A DNA stretch of 64,000 bases from an actinobacterium SCGC AAA044-N04 (GTDB taxonomy: Bacteria; Actinomycetota; Actinomycetes; Nanopelagicales; Nanopelagicaceae): contig KB900456.1 of NCBI GenBank assembly GCA_000378885.1, positions 301,385 through 365,384 of the forward strand, in the 5' to 3' direction. The position numbers and the translations under genes are program-made. Every line of letters starts with the position of its first letter. Position 1 is the first letter of the stretch. Positions 10,780-18,912 of this stretch are shown one piece after another. The notes beneath the pieces were generated by a model. It was not told the DNA's origin, did not search any database, and saw only the letters and a program-made list of their open reading frames with translations.

Positions 10780-11271
10780 ATGGCACTGCCTGCCGAGATC
10801 ATCAACCTTGCGGCGCAAGTAGTTGATGATTTACGTGCTCGCGGAGAAACTCTAAGTACCGCTGAATCCTTAACTGCAGGAGCAGTTAGCTCTGCCATTG
10901 TCACAATTGCTGGTGCATCTGATGTTTTTGTGGGTAGTACAACGGCATATCGAGATGAAATAAAGATTTCGCACTTAGGCGTTGATCCAGCAATCATTAC
11001 CGAGCACACTTCGGTCAGTGAGGAAGTTGCAGTTGCAATGGCGCAGGGTGCACTGAAATCTTTTGGAACAACGTGGGCCATTGGCACAACAGGAGTTGCT
11101 GGACCTAACCCATTAGATGGACACCCAGTGGGCATGGTGTGGGTAGCAATTGCCGGGCCGGTATGTCAGAGCATCGAGTTATCCTTATCTGGTGAGCGAG
11201 AATCTGTGCGAAACGCAGCTACAGCAAGCGCCATTGCCACCTTTGCGCGTATCCTTAGACACCGAGCGTAA
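10780..11271 (+). CDS. pncC: Nicotinamide-nucleotide amidohydrolase (CinA C-terminal type)
   Basis: A 163-aa stand-alone CinA C-terminal domain with the family motif TAESLTAG near residue 28 and GTTGVAGP near 103-110. PncC deamidates nicotinamide mononucleotide for NAD recycling. The molybdopterin-binding half of full-length CinA is absent, as is usual in actinobacteria. It is followed by the ClgR-like regulator and lies upstream of recA, the classical cinA-recA neighbourhood. Confidence 0.9.
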   Translation: MALPAEIINLAAQVVDDLRARGETLSTAESLTAGAVSSAIVTIAGASDVFVGSTTAYRDEIKISHLGVDPAIITEHTSVSEEVAVAMAQGALKSFGTTWAIGTTGVAGPNPLDGHPVGMVWVAIAGPVCQSIELSLSGERESVRNAATASAIATFARILRHRA

Positions 11272-11287
11272 AAAAGAAGGTGGGCCC

Positions 11288-11554
11288 GTGGTTCTAGTTC
11301 GTGAAGCAGTTGGTCTCACACTTCGCGCTGCCCGCACATCACAAAATCGCACATTGCGCGATGTTGCACGTGATGCCCGTGTCTCACTGGGTTACCTATC
11401 AGAAGTAGAACGTGGACAAAAAGAGGCTTCATCTGAACTTCTAAACGCAATTTGTGTTGCTCTTGGTCTTTCTCTTTCTGGTGTTTTCAATGATGTAGCA
11501 CTTGAGTTAAAGAGCCGCGAGAGCGTCACTCTTACTGTCGTCGATGCCGCTTAA
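11288..11554 (+). CDS. ClgR-like XRE-family transcriptional regulator
   Basis: An 88-aa protein that is almost entirely one Cro/C1-type helix-turn-helix domain ([21 protein letters not shown]). Size, sequence and position between cinA and recA match ClgR, the activator of Clp protease and stress genes in actinobacteria. The start is GTG 11288, preceded by AAGAAGG at 11273-11279. The open frame runs further upstream into cinA, but that part is a shadow. It overlaps the following TetR gene by 11 bases. Confidence 0.8.
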   Translation: MVLVREAVGLTLRAARTSQNRTLRDVARDARVSLGYLSEVERGQKEASSELLNAICVALGLSLSGVFNDVALELKSRESVTLTVVDAA

Positions 11555-12068
11555 TAAATACGCACCACAAGCTGCAACACATCGCCGCACACAAAGTGCA
11601 ATTCTTGAAGGTGCTAAGAATTTAATTGCAACTGTTGGCTTAGCCAAGATGTCGATGATCGAAATTGCTGACACATCACAGATTTCTCGTGCAACTCTCT
11701 ATAACCACTACCGGGATAAAGAATCAGTAATTAGCGCTCTTTGTGATTCAGAGATCCGTAGGTTAGTGAGCATCGCCCAGAGTGCACCCAATCCCACTGA
11801 TGCACTGGAACTGCTATCAATCCAGATTTCATCAGATGGCGCTCTTGCCAAAATGCGCATTTGCGATCCAGCACCGTTAACTCAAGTAATGGCAGCAACC
11901 CAACATCCGCTATGGATGCAGTTCAATGACGCCCTTGCAATGATTCTTGGTTCACAGATTTTGGCTGACCTAGCCACTCGTTGGTTAATTGGCCAAGTGA
12001 TTCAGCCGCTGACCCCAGAGGATTCAAGACTTCAAGCAGAGTTTCTTATTGCACGTGCGAATCTCTGA
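11544..12068 (+). CDS. TetR-family transcriptional regulator
   Basis: A 174-aa protein with an N-terminal TetR helix-turn-helix (residues ~15-62, including [16 protein letters not shown]) and a short C-terminal ligand domain without a recognisable ligand class. It starts inside the end of the ClgR-like gene, so the two are probably co-expressed. It is not a fixed member of the cinA-clgR-recA cluster in other actinobacteria that I recall. Its targets are unknown. Confidence 0.85.
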   Translation: MPLNKYAPQAATHRRTQSAILEGAKNLIATVGLAKMSMIEIADTSQISRATLYNHYRDKESVISALCDSEIRRLVSIAQSAPNPTDALELLSIQISSDGALAKMRICDPAPLTQVMAATQHPLWMQFNDALAMILGSQILADLATRWLIGQVIQPLTPEDSRLQAEFLIARANL

Positions 12069-12249
12069 TCTTCGTGAGCGTTTAGCGCTCTCATTTGGCG
12101 AGCATTCACACTTTCCCACTGATATTGCCATCTCAGAACTTGGTAGCAAAACCGTTAATGAGGCCTTAGCTGCTGGCCTAGAGGCAGATGAGATTTGGAA
12201 AGCGGTATGTAGGGCGCACCCTAAAGAGACAGAAAAGCATAAGTACTAA
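12055..12249 (+). CDS. DUF3046 protein
   Basis: A 64-aa protein matching the small actinobacterial DUF3046 family, with ISELGSKTVNEALAAGLEADEIWKAVCRAH as its conserved stretch read in parts (SELG, TVNEAL, WKAVC). Members lie next to recA across actinobacteria and have no known function. I choose GTG 12055 (MRISDL), which mirrors the MRL... start of relatives; a TTG at 12049 is the alternative. It overlaps the TetR gene end by 14 bases. Confidence 0.8.
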   Translation: MRISDLRERLALSFGEHSHFPTDIAISELGSKTVNEALAAGLEADEIWKAVCRAHPKETEKHKY

Positions 12250-12251
12250 CT

Positions 12252-13046
12252 ATGAGCCTAGTTACAACCCTGACGCAGACAGATCAATCGCACCCACCCT
12301 TAGTTTTAATTCACGGGCTGGGATCGGCTGCAACGGCATTTAAGCCCGTCATCCCTGCGCTCTCAAAGAGTTTTCGCGTGATTACTGTGGATCTGCCAGG
12401 ACATGGCAAAAGCGCCTATATCAAGGGACAAGCTATGGACCCTAAGTCTCTGGGCCGTGCAATTTTTGAAACAGTAGAGCGTGAGTATGGAGTTAAAGAG
12501 TTTCACGTTGCAGGTAATTCACTCGGTGGCTGGATTGCACTTGAGATGGCAGCTGATCAACCACAACGCATCAAAACTCTCACAGGCCTTGCTCCTGCCG
12601 GGCTGTGGTTGAAGCCAGCATCAGGACGAGCACCTAGTGAGGCGCAGTCCTACTACATGGCCAAAGTGTTACGGCCTGTCATCAAAGTCGGACTTCATAT
12701 AATTGCATTGCGCAAGATTGGCTATGCAAATGTGAGTCCAAAGTGGCGTGAGTTAAGTTATGAAATCTGTTATGACTCAGCTTTTGCAATGGGCAATGCA
12801 ACAGGATATTTTCAAGCTTGGGATGGGATGTTAGGAAGACGTTTTGAAGCACATGTTCCAGAGAGCGTTCCTATAACAATCCTCTTTGGCGATACGGATA
12901 ACACTTTGCCATATCCACATTCTCAAGAGCGCTCGCTAGCACCAGCGCATGCATCATGGATGGTTATTGATAACTGTGGTCATGCACCGATGTGGGACTA
13001 TCCAGATTTGATAGCAAAAATTATTAAGGAAACTACCGAGCGATAA
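12252..13046 (+). CDS. Alpha/beta hydrolase
   Basis: A 264-aa alpha/beta-hydrolase-fold protein with the oxyanion motif HG at 21-22, the nucleophile elbow GNSLGG (Ser90), a late Asp in FGDTDN and the catalytic His244 in NCGHAPMWD. The family covers esterases, C-C hydrolases and haloperoxidase-like enzymes, and the substrate cannot be named. The start lies two bases after the DUF3046 stop. The 3' end overlaps that of convergent yaaA by 14 bases. Confidence 0.88.
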   Translation: MSLVTTLTQTDQSHPPLVLIHGLGSAATAFKPVIPALSKSFRVITVDLPGHGKSAYIKGQAMDPKSLGRAIFETVEREYGVKEFHVAGNSLGGWIALEMAADQPQRIKTLTGLAPAGLWLKPASGRAPSEAQSYYMAKVLRPVIKVGLHIIALRKIGYANVSPKWRELSYEICYDSAFAMGNATGYFQAWDGMLGRRFEAHVPESVPITILFGDTDNTLPYPHSQERSLAPAHASWMVIDNCGHAPMWDYPDLIAKIIKETTER

Positions 13047-13581
13047 CCTTTAGCACCCAAGGCTCATTTGCTTTAGCTTCAAAGAGTTCACATTCAAATT
13101 CTCTTGAAACAATCTCTGTCAATTCTTGGGGATTTGTGGGAATGGTTGTGGAAAGCAGCAACAGGCGCGTTACTTCACCGCGAGTCTTTTTAGACATATG
13201 AGTAATGACTTTCTTAACGCCATCAACTTTGCTGAACACTTTAATCTCCACGCATTTGTGCGCCGGGGCAGACCAAACGCTTTGATAGGTGGAAGATCTA
13301 CAGTCGATAACTAAATCAGTTTCAATGGCATCTAATACTTGCGTGATGGGCCCTCGCATGTGAGCTGCATCGATCTTTTCTTTATAGGGCTCAATCGGAT
13401 CAAGGCATTTAAGGCTTCCGTATTTAGCCGAGATGATTGCAATTGATTTCTGGGCACGATTTTGTGCAGCTTTAGTCAGCGTTGCCCAGCCCAGGCCCTG
13501 ATAGAGGACGCCGGTATAGACGGTGATGGCTGGACCTGGCTCTGCCGCCTTTTTCTCACTAGGGGGCAGCAAGATGAGCAT
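13033..13581 (-). CDS. yaaA: YaaA family (UPF0246) peroxide-stress protein
   Basis: A 182-aa protein starting MLILLPPSEKK, the hallmark N-terminus of the YaaA/DUF328 family. In E. coli YaaA limits free iron and protects DNA during peroxide stress. I trimmed the open frame to the ATG at 13579-13581, which restores the family start. A CATACT hexamer seven bases upstream of that ATG could be a leaderless -10. The protein is shorter than the ~250-aa E. coli form, as is common in actinobacteria. Confidence 0.82.
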   Translation of the reverse strand: MLILLPPSEKKAAEPGPAITVYTGVLYQGLGWATLTKAAQNRAQKSIAIISAKYGSLKCLDPIEPYKEKIDAAHMRGPITQVLDAIETDLVIDCRSSTYQSVWSAPAHKCVEIKVFSKVDGVKKVITHMSKKTRGEVTRLLLLSTTIPTNPQELTEIVSREFECELFEAKANEPWVLKVIAR

Positions 13582-13648
13582 GGGGGTAAGTATGGGGCTG
13601 CAGAGCGCTGGCGACACGCTCGTATCTGTCAGCGCCGCCTGCTACCTT

Positions 13649-13664
13649 TCGAACAGATGTTCGG
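13649..13664. promoter_or_regulatory. LexA SOS box of recA
   Basis: TCGAAC-AGAT-GTTCGG matches the actinobacterial/Gram-positive LexA box TCGAAC-N4-GTTCGA at 11 of 12 fixed positions. It lies ~140 bases upstream of recA and abuts a TACTCT -10 candidate at 13666-13671, so LexA would block that promoter. recA should therefore be damage-inducible. Confidence 0.8.
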
Positions 13665-13677
13665 ATACTCTATCCGA
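13661..13677. repeat. Inverted repeat overlapping the recA promoter
   Basis: TCGGATA-CTC-TATCCGA forms a perfect 7-bp inverted repeat with a 3-base spacer. It shares four bases with the SOS box and covers the -10 candidate TACTCT. It may be a second operator or a hairpin. Its role is unknown. Confidence 0.5.
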
Positions 13678-13770
13678 GTACAACCAGAGCGGTTCTAACC
13701 TCCGCCCACAGCTCTTCCCCCGAGCGCTGCGGTCCGTCGTTAGGTCTCCGTACCTTCTGGGCCAGGACCA

Positions 13771-13786
13771 AACGTCATACGACGTT
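13771..13786. repeat. Inverted repeat in the recA leader
   Basis: AACGTC-ATAC-GACGTT is a perfect 6-bp dyad ending five bases before the GAAAGGAAAG ribosome-binding region of recA. In the mRNA it could form a hairpin next to the ribosome site. Confidence 0.45.
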
Positions 13787-13804
13787 CTATCGAAAGGAAA
13801 GTAA

Positions 13805-14899
13805 GTGGCTACTGAAAAAAGCAATAAAGCTAACGAAGCTGCACAAGAAAAAGCTACAAGCGAACGCCAAAAAGCGCTCGATACAGCCCTAGCCCAGATC
13901 GAACGTCAATTTGGAAAAGGCTCAGTAATGAAGATGTCGGATCGTCAAAACCAGATTGTTGAAGTAATTCCAACTGGTTCAATCGCACTCGATATCGCAC
14001 TTGGTATTGGTGGATTGCCTCGCGGTCGCATCGTTGAAATCTACGGACCAGAATCTTCAGGTAAGACAACTCTTACATTGCATGCAATCGCTAACGCGCA
14101 AGCTGCAGGCGGTATCTGTGCATTCATCGATGCTGAGCACGCTTTTGATGCAGAGTATGCAAAGAAGCTTGGCGTTGATATTGATGCACTCCTAGTTTCA
14201 CAACCAGACACAGGTGAACAAGCACTTGAAATTATGGACATGCTTATTCGTTCAGGTGCACTTGATCTAGTTGTTGTTGACTCCGTTGCAGCACTTGTTC
14301 CACGCGCTGAAATTGAAGGCGAAATGGGAGATTCTCATATGGGTCTTCAAGCACGTCTTATGTCACAAGCTCTACGTAAAATTACTGGTGCACTTCACCA
14401 ATCAAAGACAACTGCAATCTTTATTAACCAGTTGCGTGAAAAGATCGGTGTCTTTTTCGGTTCACCTGAAACAACTACTGGTGGTAAAGCACTCAAGTTC
14501 TATGCATCAGTTCGTTTGGATATCCGTCGTATTGAAACTCTTAAAGATGGCCAGGACGCTGTCGGTAACCGTACTCGCGTTAAGGTTGTTAAGAACAAGA
14601 TGGCTCCACCATTTAAGCAAGCTGAGTTCGACATCATTTATGGCACAGGTATTTCACGTGAAGGCTCATTGATCGATCTTGGAGCAGAAGTTGGTATCGT
14701 GAAGAAATCTGGTGCTTGGTATACATATGAAGCCGATCAGTTGGGTCAGGGTAAGGAAAATGCACGTACATTCCTTATCGACAACCCAGATCTAGCTAAT
14801 GAGATTGAAGCCAAGATTCGCGCTCACTTTGTGCCAATCGAAGTAGATGCAGATCTGATCGCAGCTATCGATGAAGCCACCGCTGAGGTTGATTTCTAA
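13805..14899 (+). CDS. recA: Recombinase RecA
   Basis: RecA forms filaments on single-stranded DNA, drives strand exchange and triggers LexA self-cleavage. The 364-aa protein has Walker A GPESSGKT at 81-88, [11 protein letters not shown] as Walker B region, and a typical C-terminus. No intein is present. The start is GTG 13805 with GAAAGGAAAG upstream. A LexA box precedes it, and recX follows directly, as is normal in actinobacteria. Confidence 0.98.
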   Translation: MATEKSNKANEAAQEKATSERQKALDTALAQIERQFGKGSVMKMSDRQNQIVEVIPTGSIALDIALGIGGLPRGRIVEIYGPESSGKTTLTLHAIANAQAAGGICAFIDAEHAFDAEYAKKLGVDIDALLVSQPDTGEQALEIMDMLIRSGALDLVVVDSVAALVPRAEIEGEMGDSHMGLQARLMSQALRKITGALHQSKTTAIFINQLREKIGVFFGSPETTTGGKALKFYASVRLDIRRIETLKDGQDAVGNRTRVKVVKNKMAPPFKQAEFDIIYGTGISREGSLIDLGAEVGIVKKSGAWYTYEADQLGQGKENARTFLIDNPDLANEIEAKIRAHFVPIEVDADLIAAIDEATAEVDF

Positions 14900-15408
14900 T
14901 TAGCCTGCAATTTGCAAAGGTTGACCAAGAGGCTGACCCTTACTCAATCGCATATGCCATTGCACAAAATGCTTTGGTTGCGCGGGCCAAGAGTAAGGGT
15001 GAGCTCTTGGCTCACCTTAAAAAGCGTGGCGTTGAGGATGATGTTGCCAATGCAACCATCTATAAATTAACCGAAAACGGTTTAATCAATGATGCTGAGT
15101 TTGCCAAAGCATGGACTCAATCTCGTCACAACGCCAAAAAACTCTCAAAGCGAATCATTGCAGGAGAACTTCGTACTAGGGGAGTAGATCAAAACTCAAT
15201 CGATGAGGCCCTAGATGAAATTGATGATGAATCTGAATACCGGACAGCTTTTTCTTTGGCGATGAAAAAGTATTCAACAATGTCTCGGATGGAACCAGAA
15301 GTTCAGATTCGTAGAATTCAATCCTTATTGCAGCGCAAAGGTTTTGGCTTTGGTGTTATTGGTCGTGTTATTCGCGAGCTAGATATTCACTCAGGCGAGC
15401 AGCTGTAG
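14899..15408 (+). CDS. recX: Regulatory protein RecX
   Basis: RecX binds RecA and limits its filaments. It is made of three-helix repeats, seen here as KGELLAHLKKRGV..., ...RIIAGELRTRGV and ...RIQSLLQRKGFGFGVI. The first ordinary start is TTG 14974. However, the frame is open back to the recA stop, and the upstream residues (DPYSIAYAIAQNAL) fit the first conserved RecX helix. The true start is therefore probably earlier, with ATT 14899 (overlapping the recA TAA), CTG 14905 or another rare codon as candidates. The 3' end overlaps the convergent IclR gene by 41 bases. Confidence 0.85.
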   Translation: MSLQFAKVDQEADPYSIAYAIAQNALVARAKSKGELLAHLKKRGVEDDVANATIYKLTENGLINDAEFAKAWTQSRHNAKKLSKRIIAGELRTRGVDQNSIDEALDEIDDESEYRTAFSLAMKKYSTMSRMEPEVQIRRIQSLLQRKGFGFGVIGRVIRELDIHSGEQL

Positions 15409-16084
15409 CAACAACGGCTGCAGCATGAACGCGGCCAGGCTGTCGACCTAAACGCTCAATTGGTCCACTGATACTGACCGCGGCAATAACTTTTCCATTA
15501 GGACCGCGAACTGGGGCAGAAACAGAAGTAACTCCAGCTTCGCGCTCTCCTACAGATTGCGCCCAACCACGACGACGATCTGCAGCAAGTTGTGCGGCAG
15601 TAAATCTGGCATTTGCAACACCGCGATGAATCTTTTCGCTATCTTCCCAAGCCAGCAAAATCTGGGCAGCAGAACCTGCCTGCATAGTGAGCGCTGCGCC
15701 AACGGGAACAGAGTCACGAAGACCTGATAAACGCTCTGCAACTGCCACACAAATTCTTTGATCACCTTGTCGCTTATAGAGCTGGGCGCTCTCACCTGTT
15801 GCATCACGCAGCGCCGCCAATGCTGGGGCAGCAGCGGCAAGTAAGCGATCTTCTCCTGCTGCGGCGCCGAGTTCGCCTGCACGTGGGCCTAATACAAAGC
15901 GACCAGAGAGATCGCGGGCGACGTAGCGATGAAATTCAAGGGCTACAGCTAAGCGGTGGGCTGTTGGACGGGCAATTCCTGTGGCAGCAACGAGTTCTGC
16001 CAATGAATGCGGGCCAGCTTCTAAGGTATTTAAAATCGATGCGGCTTTATCTAATACGCCAACTCCGCTATTCTTTCTGCTCAT
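15368..16084 (-). CDS. IclR-family regulator of leucine genes (LtbR/NdgR-like)
   Basis: A 238-aa protein with an N-terminal winged helix-turn-helix (~10-65, including SLAELVAATGIARPTAHRL) and a C-terminal IclR effector domain. Across actinobacteria the regulator divergent from leuCD is LtbR/NdgR, which represses or activates leucine and related amino-acid genes. The position here is the same, and that is the basis of the call. Its start has a TAATAT hexamer six bases upstream (leaderless). The 3' end runs 41 bases into recX. Confidence 0.87.
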   Translation of the reverse strand: MSRKNSGVGVLDKAASILNTLEAGPHSLAELVAATGIARPTAHRLAVALEFHRYVARDLSGRFVLGPRAGELGAAAGEDRLLAAAAPALAALRDATGESAQLYKRQGDQRICVAVAERLSGLRDSVPVGAALTMQAGSAAQILLAWEDSEKIHRGVANARFTAAQLAADRRRGWAQSVGEREAGVTSVSAPVRGPNGKVIAAVSISGPIERLGRQPGRVHAAAVVATAARLSEYLARE

Positions 16085-16096
16085 AGGGTGATATTA
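16085..16096 (-). promoter_or_regulatory. Leaderless -10 element of the IclR-family gene
   Basis: On the minus strand TAATAT (16091-16096) is followed by six bases and the ATG at 16084. The element lies inside the presumed operator region shared with leuC. Confidence 0.55.
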
Positions 16097-16115
16097 ACAT
16101 CCCACTATGTGATAT
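16088..16115. promoter_or_regulatory. Candidate IclR-family operator between the regulator and leuC
   Basis: GTGATAT occurs at 16088-16094 and again at 16109-16115. The copies are offset by 21 bp, two helix turns. The segment between and around them is also roughly dyadic: GATATTAACAT faces ATGTGATAT across CCCACT. In related actinobacteria the LtbR/NdgR site lies in this gap. Assignment is by position and symmetry only. Confidence 0.45.
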
Positions 16116-16142
16116 GGCAAATGAAGGAGTAAGGACAAGCAG

Positions 16143-17534
16143 ATGGGTAAAACGCTAGCTGAAAAGATTTGGGCCGAACACATTGTTCGCGCCGCCGATG
16201 GTGAACCAGATCTTTTGTATATCGATCTTCATCTGATCCATGAAGTAACTAGCCCACAGGCCTTTGATGGTCTGCGCCTTGCTGGACGCACAGTGCGTCG
16301 CCCTGAACTGACCATTGCAACTGAAGATCACAATGTTCCAACGCTTAACATTGATAAGCCAATTGCAGATCCTGTTTCAAAGCTGCAGGTGGACACACTT
16401 CGCGCTAACTGCGCCGAATTCGGCGTTCGCATCCACTCACTGGGAGATAAAGACCAGGGAGTTGTGCACGTCGTTGGTCCACAGCTGGGTCTGACACAAC
16501 CGGGCATGACAATTGTTTGCGGAGATTCACACACATCAACTCACGGCGCATTTGGCGCTTTAGCTTTTGGTATTGGAACTTCTGAAGTTGAACACGTTTT
16601 GGCAACACAGACTTTGCCGCTAGCTCGTCCAAAGACCATGGCAATCAATGTTGAGGGAAGCCTCAAGACTGGTGTTACATCAAAAGATATTATCTTGGCA
16701 ATCATTGCAAAGATCGGTACTGGCGGAGGCCAGGGCTATGTTATTGAATACCGTGGTTCTGCAATCCGTGCTCTGTCAATGGAATCTCGTATGACGGTGT
16801 GCAATATGTCTATTGAAGCTGGTGCTCGCGCAGGTCTGATTGCACCTGATCAAACAACTTTTGATTACATTTTGGGCAAGCCACATGCACCTGAAGATTT
16901 TGATGCTGCGGTGAAATACTGGAGCACGCTCTATACAGATAGCGATGCACAATTTGATGTTGAAGTAAATCTGAACGCTGATGATCTAGAGCCATTTGTT
17001 ACATGGGGTACTAACCCAGGTCAAGGTGCATCGCTAAGTTCAAATGTTCCAAACCCAGCAGATATTGCAGATCCAGAAGCACGTGGGGCAGCAGAGCGCG
17101 CACTTGTGTATATGGGTCTAGAGGCAGGAACACCTCTTAAAAAGATAGCCATTGACACTGTTTTCTTGGGCTCTTGCACCAATGGGCGAATTGAAGATCT
17201 ACGAGCAGCTGCAGAAGTTGTGAAGGGTAAGAAGATTGCCTCAACACTTCGCATGTTGGTAGTTCCTGGTTCTGCCCGTGTGCGACTAGAAGCTGAAGCA
17301 GAAGGTTTGGATAAAGTCTTTATCGATGCAGGAGCTGAATGGCGAAACGCCGGATGCTCCATGTGTTTGGGTATGAACCCAGATCAGTTAGCTGTGGGAG
17401 AGCGCTCTGCCTCAACATCTAATAGAAACTTTGAAGGCCGCCAAGGCAAGGGCGGACGTACTCACCTTGTAAGTCCACTAGTGGCGGCAGCAACTGCCCT
17501 GCGTGGAACTCTCTCATCCCCTGCGGATCTGTAA
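16143..17534 (+). CDS. leuC: 3-isopropylmalate dehydratase large subunit
   Basis: LeuC with LeuD isomerises 2-isopropylmalate to 3-isopropylmalate in leucine synthesis. The 463-aa protein belongs to the aconitase superfamily. The three [4Fe-4S] cysteines are Cys345 (GSCTNGR) and Cys405/Cys408 (GCSMCLG). [13 protein letters not shown] motif lies near residue 126. Two AGGA-type ribosome sites lie upstream. leuD follows after 12 bases. Confidence 0.97.
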   Translation: MGKTLAEKIWAEHIVRAADGEPDLLYIDLHLIHEVTSPQAFDGLRLAGRTVRRPELTIATEDHNVPTLNIDKPIADPVSKLQVDTLRANCAEFGVRIHSLGDKDQGVVHVVGPQLGLTQPGMTIVCGDSHTSTHGAFGALAFGIGTSEVEHVLATQTLPLARPKTMAINVEGSLKTGVTSKDIILAIIAKIGTGGGQGYVIEYRGSAIRALSMESRMTVCNMSIEAGARAGLIAPDQTTFDYILGKPHAPEDFDAAVKYWSTLYTDSDAQFDVEVNLNADDLEPFVTWGTNPGQGASLSSNVPNPADIADPEARGAAERALVYMGLEAGTPLKKIAIDTVFLGSCTNGRIEDLRAAAEVVKGKKIASTLRMLVVPGSARVRLEAEAEGLDKVFIDAGAEWRNAGCSMCLGMNPDQLAVGERSASTSNRNFEGRQGKGGRTHLVSPLVAAATALRGTLSSPADL

Positions 17535-17546
17535 GGAGCGAAAACA

Positions 17547-18146
17547 ATGGAAAAATTCATTAAGCACACTGGCACCGCAGTTCCACTGCGTCGCAGCAAT
17601 GTTGATACAGACCAAATTATTCCAGCAGTTTATTTAAAGCGCGTAACACGCAGCGGCTTTGAAGATGGCTTGTTTTCTGCTTGGCGCAATGATCCTGAGT
17701 TTGTTTTAAATAGGGCCGAATACAAGGCTGGCACAATTCTTGTGGCAGGAGTTGATTTTGGTACTGGTTCTTCCCGTGAGCACGCGGTGTGGGCGCTGCA
17801 GAACTATGGCTTTAAAGCTGTTATCTCTAGCCGCTTTGCCGACATCTTTCGCGGTAACTCACTCAAAGGTGGCCTGCTCACTGTCATCATCGAGCAAAAC
17901 GATGTAGAAGCGCTCTGGGCGGCAATTGAGGCTAATCCAGCTACTTCTGTCAGCGTTGACCTTGAAACTCGCACAGTGAGCTATAACAACGTTGTTTTGC
18001 CCTTTGCAATCGATGACTACACCCGCTGGCGTTTAATGGAGGGTCTAGATGACATTGGCTTGACTGTTAAAAACGCTGATTCCATTGACTCTTTTGAGAA
18101 ATCTCGAACAACTCTTAAGCCAGCAACGCTTCCAATTCGCGGATAA
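17547..18146 (+). CDS. leuD: 3-isopropylmalate dehydratase small subunit
   Basis: A 199-aa swivel-domain partner of LeuC with the family motifs [14 protein letters not shown] near residue 20 and [10 protein letters not shown] near residue 72. The start is 12 bases after leuC and preceded by AAGGAG. A hairpin with a T-rich end lies 58 bases downstream, so leuCD is probably a two-gene operon. Confidence 0.97.
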   Translation: MEKFIKHTGTAVPLRRSNVDTDQIIPAVYLKRVTRSGFEDGLFSAWRNDPEFVLNRAEYKAGTILVAGVDFGTGSSREHAVWALQNYGFKAVISSRFADIFRGNSLKGGLLTVIIEQNDVEALWAAIEANPATSVSVDLETRTVSYNNVVLPFAIDDYTRWRLMEGLDDIGLTVKNADSIDSFEKSRTTLKPATLPIRG

Positions 18147-18161
18147 TCACGGAAAAACAAG

Positions 18162-18182
18162 CGTAAATCACTGAGATTTACG
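18162..18182. repeat. Inverted repeat after leuD
   Basis: CGTAAATC-ACTGA-GATTTACG is a perfect 8-bp inverted repeat 16 bases after the leuD stop. No T run follows, so it may protect the mRNA 3' end or be a binding site. A true terminator lies 22 bases further on. Confidence 0.5.
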
Positions 18183-18203
18183 TAGGGGTGAGCGTGGTGA
18201 TGT

Positions 18204-18232
18204 AAAACTCTCAACTTGAAATTGAGGGTTTT
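18204..18232 (+). terminator. Rho-independent terminator of leuCD
   Basis: An 11-bp stem (18204-18214 with 18222-18232, one G-U pair) closes a 7-base loop and ends in TTTTCT. The A-rich 5' side means it could also work weakly on the other strand. Confidence 0.6.
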
Positions 18233-18313
18233 CTACGCATAAAAACAGCGATTTTTTGTAATTTCACTAAAAAATTAATTCGCGACACACCTGCATTAAT
18301 AGCGTAATCACCC

Positions 18314-18368
18314 TATATATACGCGTAAGTTTATGAACACGTTAAGCGATTGCTTAACATTTACGCGT
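18314..18368 (+). promoter_or_regulatory. HU gene promoter region with nested inverted repeats
   Basis: TATATA at 18314-18319 is a likely -10 box. Just downstream, ACGCGTAA (18321-18328) and TTACGCGT (18361-18368) form an 8-bp inverted repeat. This encloses a second one, GTTAAGC-GATT-GCTTAAC (18341-18358). The whole element ends 15 bases before the HU start and would fold into a long hairpin in the mRNA leader, or act as an operator on DNA. Confidence 0.5.
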
Positions 18369-18383
18369 AATAAGGGGATTTCA

Positions 18384-18836
18384 ATGAATAAGGCCCAATT
18401 CATTGCGGCGTTGGCACCACATTTCAACGACAGCAAGAAGGAAGCAGCACACGCTGTAGATATCGTATTTGACACTATCGTTCGCAACCTTTCAAAGGGT
18501 GAAGACGTAATGATCAACGATTTCGGTAAGTTCAAGAAGGTTGATCGCAAGGCTCGTATGGGACGTAACCCATTTACTGGCGAAACAATCAAGATCAAGG
18601 CTTCAAAGAAGGCTCGCTTCTTGCCTGCAAAGGGTTTGAAGGATGTCATCTCAGGTGAGCGCAAGCTAGGACCTGCTCCAAAGCCAGAACCAAAGCCAGT
18701 TGCTAAGGCAAAGCCAGTTGCAAAGAAGGCTGCTAAGAAGAAGCCAGCAGCAAAGAAGAAGGTTGCAGCTAAGAAGAAGGTTGCCAAGAAGGCTCCTGCA
18801 AAGCGCAAGCCAGCAAAGAAGGCTAAGAAGAAGTAA
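18384..18836 (+). CDS. hup: HU family DNA-binding protein with lysine/alanine-rich tail
   Basis: A 150-aa nucleoid protein. Residues 1-~92 are a normal HU domain (MNKAQFIAALAPH... with GRNPFTGETI in the DNA-binding arm). From ~97 on there is a basic tail of KPAAKK/KKVA-type repeats, as in mycobacterial HupB and Streptomyces HupS. The tail binds DNA and helps compact the nucleoid. I start it at ATG 18384 (after AAGGGG). An upstream in-frame ATG at 18333 lies inside the leader inverted repeat and would add 17 non-HU residues. Confidence 0.95.
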   Translation: MNKAQFIAALAPHFNDSKKEAAHAVDIVFDTIVRNLSKGEDVMINDFGKFKKVDRKARMGRNPFTGETIKIKASKKARFLPAKGLKDVISGERKLGPAPKPEPKPVAKAKPVAKKAAKKKPAAKKKVAAKKKVAKKAPAKRKPAKKAKKK

Positions 18837-18855
18837 TTCGCTTAGTTATTAGTTA

Positions 18856-18884
18856 ACGGGGTCGGCTCACGCCGGCCCCGTTTT
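18856..18884 (+). terminator. Rho-independent terminator of the HU gene
   Basis: A GC-rich 11-bp stem (18856-18866 with 18871-18881, one G-U pair) closes a TCAC loop and is followed by a T run ending at 18884. Confidence 0.85.
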
Positions 18885-18899
18885 CTTATGCCAATTCGT

Positions 18900-18912
18900 T
18901 AGTATTACCCAC
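18900..18912 (+). promoter_or_regulatory. Leaderless -10 element of plsC
   Basis: TAGTAT at 18900-18905 is followed by seven bases and then the ATG. It lies 16 bases after the HU terminator. Confidence 0.65.

Noticed and set aside
13523-13804. Open frame of up to 93 codons that stops directly before the recA GTG
   Set aside because: Its first third is antisense to yaaA, it runs through the SOS box and likely promoter, it has no recognisable domain, and the expected transcript starts inside it. Probably chance in a GC-rich leader.
18333-18383. In-frame ATG upstream of the HU gene adding 17 residues
   Set aside because: It lies inside the leader inverted repeats, has no ribosome site and adds residues absent from HU proteins; ATG 18384 has a good ribosome site.
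18666-18836. Short tandem-like AAGAAG repeats
   Set aside because: These are codons of the lysine-rich HU tail, not a non-coding repeat array.
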